A stretch of 8,193 nucleotides of DNA from an uncultured Actinomyces sp. (GTDB lineage Bacteria; Actinomycetota; Actinomycetes; Actinomycetales; Actinomycetaceae). Position numbers and translations under genes: made by a program. The stretch spans positions 1 through 8,193 of the forward strand of contig CALBAF010000158.1 of NCBI GenBank assembly GCA_937926415.1. Direction: 5' to 3'. Below, one piece after another: positions 1 through 6,630 of this stretch. The notes beneath the pieces are model-generated. The model had not been told where the DNA came from, ran no database searches, and saw only the letters and a list, made by a program, of their open reading frames with translations. Each line of letters starts with the position of its first letter. The stretch's first letter is position 1.

Positions 1-1070
1 TGGGAGGACTCGATGGCGGGAATGATGCCCTCCGTACGCGACAGGTGCAGGAAAGCATCCATGGCCTCGGCGTCGGAAATCGGCATATACGAGGCGCGGC
101 CGGAGCGTGCCAACCAGGCGTGCTGGGGGCCGACACCCGGGTAGTCCAGGCCCGCGGAAATCGAGTGGGAGGCCTTCGTCTGGCCATCGCGCTCCTGCAG
201 GACGAAGGTACGCGCTCCGTGGAGTACCCCCACCTCGTCAGCGGTGATAGACGCGGCGTGACGGCCCGTCTCGAAGCCGTCGCCGGCAGCCTCGCATCCG
301 AGCAGCTCAACGCTGGGATCATCGATGAACGCGGTGAACGAACCGATGGCGTTAGAACCCCCGCCCACGCAGGCGACGACCACATCGGGCAGGCGCCCCT
401 CGGCGGCGAGCAGCTGCGCGCGCGCCTCGTCGCCGATGACGCGCTGAAGGTCGCGCACCAGCTCCGGGAAGGGGTGCGGACCAGCGGCCGTGCCGAAGAT
501 GTAGTTGGTCGTCTCGACGTTGGTCACCCAGTCGCGGAAGGCCTCGTTGATCGCGTCCTTCAGGGTCGCCGAACCCGCCGTGACGGCAATGACCTCGGCG
601 CCGAGCATCTGCATGCGCGCGACGTTCAGCGCCTGACGCTCGGTGTCCTCGCGCCCCATGTAGATCGTGCAATCCAGCCCGAGGAGAGCCGCAGCGGTCG
701 CGGTGGCCACGCCGTGCTGGCCGGCACCGGTCTCCGCGATGACGCGGGTCTTTCCGAGTTCCTTCGTCAGCAGTGCCTGGCCGAGCACGTTATTGATCTT
801 GTGCGAACCCGTGTGGTTGAGGTCCTCACGCTTAAGGAACACGCGCACGCCACCCAGGTCAGCGGCGAAGCGGGGCGCCTCGGTCAGCAGGGACGGTCGA
901 CCGGCGTAGTTGAGGAACAGGTCGCGCAGACGGCGCTGGAAGGACTTGTCGCGCCACAGGCGCTTCCACGCGGCCTCGACCTCTTCGAGAGGACCCATGA
1001 GGGACTCGGCGACGAAACGGCCTCCGAAGTCACCGAAGTACGGTCCTTGAGCAAAGTTCTCGGCGTTCAT
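1..1070 (-). CDS. trpB: Tryptophan synthase beta subunit, 3' end missing
   Basis: This cytosolic PLP enzyme condenses indole with L-serine to make L-tryptophan, working as an alpha2-beta2 complex with TrpA. I translated it from the ATG at 1070, which shares one base with the trpC stop (TGATG) and has an AAGGA ribosome site at 1080-1076. Visible marks are [12 protein letters not shown] near residues 18-28, the PLP lysine K91 in HTGSHKINN, the catalytic glutamate E113 in [11 protein letters not shown], the phosphate-binding GGGSNA at 236-241 and [15 protein letters not shown] at 301-315. The 356 codons present show no frameshift or stop. The family is about 400 residues long, so roughly the last 50 lie beyond base 1, where trpA would be expected to follow. 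Every catalytic motif inspected is intact, so I infer an active enzyme. Identification is essentially certain; only the C-terminus is unseen. Confidence 0.97.
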   Translation of the reverse strand, partial: MNAENFAQGPYFGDFGGRFVAESLMGPLEEVEAAWKRLWRDKSFQRRLRDLFLNYAGRPSLLTEAPRFAADLGGVRVFLKREDLNHTGSHKINNVLGQALLTKELGKTRVIAETGAGQHGVATATAAALLGLDCTIYMGREDTERQALNVARMQMLGAEVIAVTAGSATLKDAINEAFRDWVTNVETTNYIFGTAAGPHPFPELVRDLQRVIGDEARAQLLAAEGRLPDVVVACVGGGSNAIGSFTAFIDDPSVELLGCEAAGDGFETGRHAASITADEVGVLHGARTFVLQERDGQTKASHSISAGLDYPGVGPQHAWLARSGRASYMPISDAEAMDAFLHLSRTEGIIPAIESS

Positions 1071-1918
1071 CACTGTCCTTCCTGACGCGCCGCGGCGACG
1101 CGAGCCTTACGATCCGTACGCAGCGCAGGGTGCTGGCCGGCGCTCACCATGTCCTGGATGCTCGCGCGCGGGTCGCCCGACGTCACGAGCGCCTCGCCGA
1201 CGAGCACCGCGTCCGCACCCCACTTCGCGTATTCGAAGACATCGTGAGCATTCGCGACGCCGGACTCGGCGACCGCGACGACATCCTGAGGAATCACATC
1301 GATGACCTGCTCGACGGTCGAGCGGTCCACCTCAAGCGTCTTCAGGTTGCGCGCATTCACGCCGATGATCGAGGCTCCCGCCTCCATCGCGCGCAGGGCC
1401 TCGAGTCGCGAGTGCGTCTCGACCAGTGCCTCCATGCCCAGCGAACGGGTGCGCTCCAGCAGCGACACCAGCACGTTCTGCTCGAGCGCCGCGACAATCA
1501 GGAGCACGAGGTCAGCGCCGTGAGCACGCGCCTCGTGGATCTGATACGGCGTCACAATAAAGTCCTTGCGCAGGATCGGGATATCGACGGCCGCGCGCAC
1601 CGCGTCGAGGTCGGCGAGCGATCCATTGAAGCGACGCTGCTCGGTGAGCACCGAGATCACCGACGCTCCCCCGGCCTCGTACGTCGACGCGAGAGCGGCC
1701 GGGTCCGGAATCGAGGCAAGCGCGCCCTTGGACGGCGAGGAACGCTTCACCTCGGAGATGATCTTGACGGCACCATCGCGGTTACGCAGAGCGCTGAGGG
1801 CGTCCTTCGCCTCCGGTACCTGAGTCTCCATCTCCTTGATGCGAGCCAGAGGGACGCGGTCTTCGCGCTCTTTCAGGTCCTGCCGGACCCCGGCGATAAT
1901 GTCATCGAGAACGCTCAC
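1070..1918 (-). CDS. trpC: Indole-3-glycerol-phosphate synthase
   Basis: This cytosolic TIM-barrel enzyme closes the ring of CdRP (carboxyphenylamino-deoxyribulose phosphate) with loss of CO2 and water, giving indole-3-glycerol phosphate for the TrpA/TrpB complex. The 282 residues cover the whole family, slightly longer than the usual 260-270. Active-site motifs are present in order: E56 and K58 in [12 protein letters not shown]118 in ILRKDF, E167 in ALVETHS, N188 in [13 protein letters not shown], and E218-S219-G220 in AVAESG. The start is the GTG at 1918, preceded four bases away by a strong AAGGGGAG ribosome site (1930-1923). The stop overlaps the trpB ATG by one base, so the two are probably co-translated. 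An 88-base gap separates it from trpE. It is a stand-alone TrpC with no fused TrpF domain. The last 20 or so residues are charged and look like a non-conserved tail. Confidence 0.97.
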   Translation of the reverse strand: MSVLDDIIAGVRQDLKEREDRVPLARIKEMETQVPEAKDALSALRNRDGAVKIISEVKRSSPSKGALASIPDPAALASTYEAGGASVISVLTEQRRFNGSLADLDAVRAAVDIPILRKDFIVTPYQIHEARAHGADLVLLIVAALEQNVLVSLLERTRSLGMEALVETHSRLEALRAMEAGASIIGVNARNLKTLEVDRSTVEQVIDVIPQDVVAVAESGVANAHDVFEYAKWGADAVLVGEALVTSGDPRASIQDMVSAGQHPALRTDRKARVAAARQEGQ

Positions 1919-1930
1919 GACGCTCCCCTT
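1919..1930 (-). promoter_or_regulatory. Strong ribosome binding site of trpC
   Basis: On the minus strand AAGGGGAG (1930-1923) stands four bases before the GTG at 1918. This fixes the trpC start after a non-coding gap and shows that trpC can be initiated independently of trpE translation. Confidence 0.75.
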
Positions 1931-2006
1931 TCAGGCAGAAACTTTCAATCCTCACCAAGGCTAGCGAAAATTAGCCGACGCTGGGTCAGCCATCCCGCAC
2001 TACGGC
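1919..2006 (-). other. trpE-trpC intergenic gap with AT-rich patch and inverted repeat
   Basis: These 88 bases are the longest gap in the window. On the minus strand the centre (about 1973-1939) is clearly richer in A and T than the surrounding genes. It holds an imperfect palindrome, GGCTA-8 bases-TAGCC, at 1976-1959, and a smaller GCTG-ACC-CAGC stem at 1990-1980. No T-run follows either stem, so neither resembles an intrinsic terminator. CTGACC (1989-1984) and TAGCCT (1963-1958) could be weak promoter hexamers, but their 20-base spacing is poor. Many actinobacteria carry a small Trp-associated membrane protein gene between trpE and trpC; there is no room for one here. What the gap does is unknown; a minor internal promoter or operator is only an inference. 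Confidence 0.4.
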
Positions 2007-3572
2007 TCAGGACAGGGGAACGAGGGTGGAGGCCCGCACGACAGACTCGACCGCCGCGGCGGCCTTGTTGCGCGACTCCTCGTACTCGAGAGCGGGCACC
2101 GAATCGGCGACGAGTCCCGCACCCGCCTGCACGGAGGCAACGCCATCCTTCAGCGATGCCGTACGAATCGCGATCGCCAGATCCGCGTCGCCCGAGAGGT
2201 CGAAGTAACCCACGACGCCGCCGTACACGCCGCGCGCAGCCGGTTCAAAATCATCGATCAGCTGGATGGCACGAGGCTTGGGCGCGCCCGACAGGGTACC
2301 CGCGGGGAAGGTCGCGACCAGGGCGTCCAGCGCGTCAGCGTCCTCGCGCAGCACGCCCGTGACCGTGGAGGAAATGTGCTGGATGTGCGAGAAACGCTTG
2401 AGTTCCATGAGCGTGGAGACCTCAACCGACGCTGGATCGCAGACCTTCGACAGGTCGTTACGGGCCAGATCCACGAGCATGACGTGCTCCGACAGCTCCT
2501 TCGGATCCTCCAGCAGCTCGGCCGCCAAGCGGTGATCCTCGGCCGAATCCACACCGCGCGGGCGCGACCCGGCAATCGGATACGTCCAGACGCGGCCCCG
2601 CTCGGTCTTCACGAGGGTTTCCGGAGACGAGCCGACAACCTCGAAATGGCCGCCCTTCTCGTCGGGCAGATCCAGGAAGTACATGTACGGCGAGGGGTTG
2701 ACGGTACGCAAAACGCGGTAGACGTCGATGCCGCTCGCCGACGTCGACACATCGAGGCGCTGTGAGACCACGATCTGGAAGGCGTCACCGTCTTCAATCG
2801 CGCGCTTAGCCGCGTTCACGGACGACTCAAAGTCGGCGCGGGCCGTACGCTCGCGCACCTGAGGCGGCGTCGCGCCACTGGAGCCCAAAACCGCGGGGGC
2901 GATGGGAGTGGCAAGCTGCGTCGTCATCGCGTCGAGGCGTTCAATCGCGCGATCGTACGCCCCATCGACGCCGTCCGCCGAACCGTTCATGTTCCAGGCG
3001 ATGGCCATCAGGTACACCGAGCCGGTCGCGTGATCGAGGGCGGCGACCTCGGTGGCCAGGACGAGCGTCGCATCGGGAATGTCGGATTCCTTCGGCGCGG
3101 TCGCGGCAAGGGTCGGCTCCCACTCGGGAATGATGCCCCAGCCGAGAGAGCCGACGAGAGCGCCCGTCAGAGGGGGCATTCCTTCAATCGCGGGTGCCGC
3201 AAGCTCCTCGAGAGCAGAGTGCATAACCTCGAGGAAGGTTCCTTTCTCCAACGCGCCCTCCGGATGCGAACCGATCCACTGCGCGTGACCGTCACGAGCG
3301 ACGATCGCACCCGCGCTCGAGGCACCAACGAACGACCAGCGGCCCCACGAACCACCGTGCTCAGCGGATTCGAGAATAAAGCTGCCAAAATTACCGTGCG
3401 CAAGCTGTCGGTAAACGCCAACCGCGCTCAGCTCGTCGGCGAGCACTCGGCGCACCACCGGAATGACACGACGCTCGGCCGCGAGATCAACAAAGACATC
3501 ACGCGGAGGCCACGTCTGGCCCCATTCGAGGCTGACGGGCTCGGACTGATACGAAGGCGTCGAAATACTCAC
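2007..3572 (-). CDS. trpE: Anthranilate synthase component I
   Basis: TrpE converts chorismate plus ammonia (supplied by the TrpG glutaminase) to anthranilate, the first committed step to tryptophan, in the cytosol. With the GTG at 3572 the protein has 521 residues, the usual length. The N-terminal domain carries SFILESAEHGG (64-74), matching the LLES-type element that binds tryptophan for feedback inhibition. The chorismate-binding domain (about 245-515) shows GDAFQIVVSQR (262-272), YPIAGSRPRG (331-340), EDPKELSEHVMLVDLARNDL (355-374) and FPAGTLSGAPKPRA (422-435), so it appears catalytically complete. The frame stays open to a TTG at 3620, but those 16 extra residues are unlike the family. 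No trpG or trpD lies in the window, so the partner glutaminase must be elsewhere. The PAGT-type motif and full N-terminus favour TrpE over PabB or an isochorismate synthase. Confidence 0.95.
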   Translation of the reverse strand: MSISTPSYQSEPVSLEWGQTWPPRDVFVDLAAERRVIPVVRRVLADELSAVGVYRQLAHGNFGSFILESAEHGGSWGRWSFVGASSAGAIVARDGHAQWIGSHPEGALEKGTFLEVMHSALEELAAPAIEGMPPLTGALVGSLGWGIIPEWEPTLAATAPKESDIPDATLVLATEVAALDHATGSVYLMAIAWNMNGSADGVDGAYDRAIERLDAMTTQLATPIAPAVLGSSGATPPQVRERTARADFESSVNAAKRAIEDGDAFQIVVSQRLDVSTSASGIDVYRVLRTVNPSPYMYFLDLPDEKGGHFEVVGSSPETLVKTERGRVWTYPIAGSRPRGVDSAEDHRLAAELLEDPKELSEHVMLVDLARNDLSKVCDPASVEVSTLMELKRFSHIQHISSTVTGVLREDADALDALVATFPAGTLSGAPKPRAIQLIDDFEPAARGVYGGVVGYFDLSGDADLAIAIRTASLKDGVASVQAGAGLVADSVPALEYEESRNKAAAAVESVVRASTLVPLS

Positions 3573-3638
3573 CGGTCTATTGTCCCATCCGGACGGGCAC
3601 TCGTCCCGGCGGGTCCACAATAAGACCGATGGAAGGCC
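3573..3638 (-). promoter_or_regulatory. trpE leader: weak ribosome site and small hairpin
   Basis: These 66 bases lie between the peptidase stop and the trpE GTG. On the minus strand a stem can form from CC-(bulged G)-GGACG (3609-3602) and CGTCCGG (3595-3589) around a six-base loop. Its last two bases belong to GGATGGGA (3590-3583), the only plausible, weak ribosome site, 10 bases before the GTG at 3572. GACAAT at 3584-3579 has the A and T of an actinobacterial -10 box at a distance that would allow a near-leaderless transcript, but no -35 box is visible. No Trp-rich leader peptide with its own stop and no T-run terminator are present. The regulatory role is inferred, not shown. Confidence 0.3.
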
Positions 3639-4331
3639 CTACAGCCAGTCGGGCACAACACCCCATGCGATGGTGCCGACAAGCGCCGATCCGATCATCC
3701 ACGGACCCATCGGCACGCGCGTCTTCGTTCCCGCAGATCCAACGACGATCTTCCACAGTGCGGCAACACCCGCCGACACGAAGGACAGCGCGAGCGCGAA
3801 AACCGTTGCGTGCAAGGACACTGAGCCGACCATCGCGCCGAGCACCGGGGCGAGCTTGACGTCTCCGCCGCCCATGCCACCGGGCAGGCGATTGAGGAGA
3901 GCCACAGGAACGAACCAGATGAGTGCGCCGACCAGCGAGCCCACCAGCCTTTGCTGCCAGAGAGGCGAAATCACACCGCCAACGATCACGCCGAGGACGA
4001 CGCCGATGACCATCGCGAGCGTATAGGCGTTCGGAAGCCGATGGGTTCGAGCGTCGACGTAGGCGCTCAACGCGCCGATCATCGCGACCGTCATCACTCC
4101 GGGCATGCCGGGACGCATCTGCGCGGCGACGAAGAAGATGGCGCCGACGATGCCCGCGCTCCACACGATCGCATTGCGAGTGAGAGGCTTTTGCGTCGCT
4201 TCAATGAAATAGCGACGCTGGATCTTCCAACCAGACTTCCACAGCCACGCCAACACGATGATCCACGTGAGGAAACCGGAGATGAGGGACAGATCGGCGC
4301 TCAGCCAGTCGGGCAGCCACGAGATGATCAC
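3639..4331 (-). CDS. A24-family prepilin peptidase, short form
   Basis: This is a membrane aspartic protease expected to cut type IV prepilin or pseudopilin leader peptides at the cytoplasmic face. The two catalytic aspartates of the A24 family are D93 in YVDARTHRLPN and D157 in GGMGGGDVKLAP. Hydrophobic stretches near residues 17-31, 55-70, 76-91, 102-121, 130-146, 163-196 and 209-226 give about seven membrane segments. At 230 residues it lacks the N-terminal methyltransferase domain with its paired CxxC motifs, so only the protease activity is predicted. Start: the GTG at 4331 overlaps the aroE stop (GTGA), with a strong GGAGGA site at 4345-4340. No pilin, ATPase or secretin gene is nearby, so the substrate is unknown; competence or Tad-like pilins are possible. 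Related short A24 proteins sit beside aroE in other actinobacteria. The gene-name choice (pilD, comC or tadV) cannot be settled here. Confidence 0.88.
   Translation of the reverse strand: MIISWLPDWLSADLSLISGFLTWIIVLAWLWKSGWKIQRRYFIEATQKPLTRNAIVWSAGIVGAIFFVAAQMRPGMPGVMTVAMIGALSAYVDARTHRLPNAYTLAMVIGVVLGVIVGGVISPLWQQRLVGSLVGALIWFVPVALLNRLPGGMGGGDVKLAPVLGAMVGSVSLHATVFALALSFVSAGVAALWKIVVGSAGTKTRVPMGPWMIGSALVGTIAWGVVPDWL
3642..3655. repeat. 14-bp direct repeat, copy at the peptidase 3' end
   Basis: The plus-strand sequence cagccagtcgggca occurs here and again at 4302-4315 with no mismatch. On the coding strand it covers the last codons of the peptidase gene (Pro-Asp-Trp-Leu) just before the stop. 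The copies are exactly 660 bases (220 codons) apart and in the same frame. Confidence 0.6.
4302..4315. repeat. 14-bp direct repeat, copy at the peptidase 5' end
   Basis: This is the partner of the copy at 3642-3655. It encodes the Pro-Asp-Trp-Leu at residues 7-10 of the same protein. The protein therefore has PDWL near both its N- and C-terminus. Confidence 0.6.
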
Positions 4332-5197
4332 GAGGCGGATCCTCCCCCGCTGACCTGCGCGCGTCGGAGCAGTTCCCGTTCAAGAGCGTCGCGCATGACA
4401 TCGGTGTTCGGGCTACGCCCGGTCATCAGCTGCACCTGCGCGGCTGCCTGGAAGATAAGCATGTCGGTGCCTTCAGCGACGACGCCGCCGTTCTTCGTGA
4501 AGGAGCTGCGCAGCGCCGTCTCACGCGGCGAGTAGACGACGTCCAGGAGCACCTGCCCCTCGCGTACTTCCATCTGCTGTGCGAGCGGGTCCGCGACGCC
4601 TGCGGGCAGCGTCGAGATCACGAGGTCTGCGGCGCGCAGTGCGCGTAGAACCGTATCGACATCCGACCACAGCACCTGCTCGATGCTCACGCCCAGTCGT
4701 GACGCCGCCGCGACGACAGAACCCGGGCCTCCGAAACGACGGGCGGCGACGGCGGAAGCGGTGATGCCAAGTTCGCCGAGTGCAGCGAGCGCCGACGAGG
4801 CCGTGGCACGGGCCCCCAGAACGACAGCGCTCGTGGGAAGCGGTCGCTCTGCCAGCGAGCACGCACGCCGAATCGCTGACGCGATCCCCGTGACGTCCGT
4901 GTTGAAGCCCGCGAGTACCCCGGAGGCCGGCACCACCGTGTTCACGGCACCGACGCCTGTAGCAAGTGGATCGATCGCGTCCAGGAGCGGGATAATCGCC
5001 TGCTTACAGGGCATCGTGACCGACAGTCCGCGGAAGGAATCATCCAATCCCGCGATAAACGCGGGCAGGCTCGTCTCATCCTGCTCGATGCGGCGATACT
5101 CCCATCCCTCGATTCCGAGGGCCTCCCATGCCGCCCGGTGAATCACCGGGGACAGGGAGTGATCAATCGGGGAACCGATAACGCCGGCCCACATCAT
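4328..5197 (-). CDS. aroE: Shikimate dehydrogenase (NADP-type)
   Basis: AroE reduces 3-dehydroshikimate to shikimate with NADPH, a cytosolic step towards chorismate. The 289 residues include the substrate-binding SLSP (14-17), catalytic K65 in VTMPCK, N86-T87 in GAVNT, catalytic D101 in GFNTDVTG and Q250 in DMLIFQAAAQ. The dinucleotide-binding loop is unusual: where most members read GAGGTA or GAGATA, this one reads GARATA (128-133), placing an arginine at a normally invariant glycine. R153-R154 after the following strand are candidates for contacting the NADP phosphate. The rest is intact, so I infer an active enzyme with perhaps altered cofactor binding; quinate/shikimate dehydrogenase is a less likely alternative. 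The ATG at 5197 overlaps the mltG stop (ATGA); a second ATG follows at once at 5194. The ribosome site is weak (GAAGG, 13 bases upstream), so translation probably depends on coupling to mltG. Confidence 0.93.
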   Translation of the reverse strand: MMWAGVIGSPIDHSLSPVIHRAAWEALGIEGWEYRRIEQDETSLPAFIAGLDDSFRGLSVTMPCKQAIIPLLDAIDPLATGVGAVNTVVPASGVLAGFNTDVTGIASAIRRACSLAERPLPTSAVVLGARATASSALAALGELGITASAVAARRFGGPGSVVAAASRLGVSIEQVLWSDVDTVLRALRAADLVISTLPAGVADPLAQQMEVREGQVLLDVVYSPRETALRSSFTKNGGVVAEGTDMLIFQAAAQVQLMTGRSPNTDVMRDALERELLRRAQVSGGGSAS

Positions 5198-6630
5198 GAC
5201 GCGGTGCAGACCTTCGGGTTCGCGTTGCAGTACGCCTTGAACTGTTCGCGGTTCTTTTCCTGCTCCTCGAGTGTCGAGGCGAACAGGGTCTCGCCCGTGT
5301 CCAGGTTGACGGTCACGAAGTACAGCCAGTTGCCCTCAGCAGGGTTGAGAACCGCCTTGATGGCCTTCTCGCTGGGCTGTCCGATCGGGGTCGGCGGCAG
5401 CCCTGCGTGCAGGCGCGTGTTGTAGGGGTTGTCGTTGTCGAGGTCCGCCTGATCCGGAACGCCGCTTGTCTTACCGACGCCGTACAGGACGGTCGAGTCC
5501 ATGCCCAGGTAGCCCTTCGTCTCGCCGTTCGTGTCTGCGAGGCGGTTGTCGATAACGCGGGCGACCATCGGCATGTACTTGTCGATGTTCATTTCGCCGT
5601 CCACGATCGACGCCTTAATCAGCACGGTCTCGCGATCTGCGGGGGCCACGCCGAGGCGATCAAGCTCCTCGACGGTCCCCTTCACCATGCGGGCAATGAC
5701 GGTCGTGGGGGTGTCCTCCTCGGACACCTCGTAGGAGCCGGGCAGCAGCCATCCCTCGGCGTTGCCACCGGCCTCGGACGGCAGGCCGATCGCCTCCGTG
5801 TCGGCGAAGGCGCTGTCCACCTGTTCCTCGGTGACGCCCATGATGTCGACGATCCGTTTCTTCACCTCGGACATCTTCTGGCCCGATGTGATCGTGATCG
5901 TCGAATCGACGCGGTTGGTCTCGTCCAGCAGGCCGGCGAGCGCGCCGGCGGCGCTCATCTCCCGCTTGAGGCGATACGTGCCGGGGCGAATGGACATCGA
6001 CGCGGGGGTCTTCTCGAACTGGCGCACGAAGGCACCCACCGACTTCACGACACCCGCATCCACGAGAGCCTGACCGATATCGCGGCCGGAGGAATTCTCG
6101 GCAATCGTCACCTCGACCAAGCCAGTGCCCGGACCGGGGAAATCGTCAGATGCCGTCGATGACGAGTTGAAGAGGTGGTCGTAGGCAACGTAGCTGGCGC
6201 CGGCCAGCAAACCGAGCACCACAACGATGATGAAGAAGGAACGCACCCGACGGCGACGCTTGCGCTTACGCGCCGCGCGTCGTTCGCTGGCGAGGCGGCG
6301 AGAGCGCATACCCGTGGTCTCGGAGGGCGACTCAGCGGCCTGCGCTGCACTGCGCTGACGCAGTGCAGCACCAGACACGCGAGGAGTCGTGCCCGTATCC
6401 GTTACCTCGTCGAAGGAGGGAAGCGAGCGCTCAGCGCGCGCCGCCTCTCGGACTGGGCTCTCGACATCGTCGCGCGAAGACGCCTCACGCAGGGATGTTC
6501 CCTGAGCGGGTGTCACAGCCTCGTCCTGCGACACGTGCTGTTCGTGCAGCTCGGCGTCGGAGTAAACCTTTGGCTCACCGGAGTGAATCTCGCGGCGAGA
6601 ACGGAAGGGGTAAGGGGGAGGCGTACTCAC
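5194..6630 (-). CDS. mltG: Endolytic murein transglycosylase MltG (YceG-like)
   Basis: MltG cuts nascent glycan strands at the outer face of the membrane and so sets strand length. The 478 residues form a charged, probably disordered cytoplasmic N-terminus (1-130) ending in a basic run (RKRKRRRRVR, 121-130), one membrane helix (131-150), a LysM-like segment (about 172-235) and the YceG catalytic domain (about 240-465). The catalytic glutamate is E346 in KASIVDGEMNID, at the position of E. coli E218; MDSTVLYG (377-384) and AGLPPTPIGQPS (409-420) are further family marks. The long N-terminus is usual for actinobacterial MltG. C468 and C475 near the C-terminus could form a disulfide outside the cell. 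The GTG at 6630 overlaps the ruvX stop and has a good GAAGGAG site seven bases away, so the start is well supported. Confidence 0.95.
   Translation of the reverse strand: MSTPPPYPFRSRREIHSGEPKVYSDAELHEQHVSQDEAVTPAQGTSLREASSRDDVESPVREAARAERSLPSFDEVTDTGTTPRVSGAALRQRSAAQAAESPSETTGMRSRRLASERRAARKRKRRRRVRSFFIIVVVLGLLAGASYVAYDHLFNSSSTASDDFPGPGTGLVEVTIAENSSGRDIGQALVDAGVVKSVGAFVRQFEKTPASMSIRPGTYRLKREMSAAGALAGLLDETNRVDSTITITSGQKMSEVKKRIVDIMGVTEEQVDSAFADTEAIGLPSEAGGNAEGWLLPGSYEVSEEDTPTTVIARMVKGTVEELDRLGVAPADRETVLIKASIVDGEMNIDKYMPMVARVIDNRLADTNGETKGYLGMDSTVLYGVGKTSGVPDQADLDNDNPYNTRLHAGLPPTPIGQPSEKAIKAVLNPAEGNWLYFVTVNLDTGETLFASTLEEQEKNREQFKAYCNANPKVCTAS

Noticed and set aside
45..1085. Long plus-strand open frame of 346 codons
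   Set aside because: It is antisense to trpB, whose PLP and catalytic motifs are unmistakable; long antisense frames are common in GC-rich genes. The translation is Arg/Gly-rich without recognisable motifs.
1961..1993. Ten-codon ORF (MADPASANFR) in the trpE-trpC gap as a leader peptide
   Set aside because: It has no Trp codons and no convincing ribosome site, and no alternative terminator structure follows.
1130..2362. Plus-strand open frame of 410 codons spanning trpC, the gap and part of trpE
   Set aside because: It is antisense to two well-supported genes, and its low-complexity Arg/Pro-rich tail is typical of a shadow frame.
3573..3620. Upstream TTG start extending TrpE by 16 residues
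   Set aside because: The extra residues match no TrpE feature, TTG is a rarer start, and the GTG at 3572 begins a normal-length protein. The two Trp codons in the extension looked like a leader peptide, but there is no stop before trpE.
3577..4164. Second minus-strand frame of 195 codons inside the peptidase gene
   Set aside because: It overlaps the A24 peptidase in another frame, is extremely Arg-rich and lacks a ribosome site; a by-product of high GC.
5407..6162. Plus-strand open frame of 251 codons
   Set aside because: It is antisense to the MltG catalytic domain and has no family resemblance.
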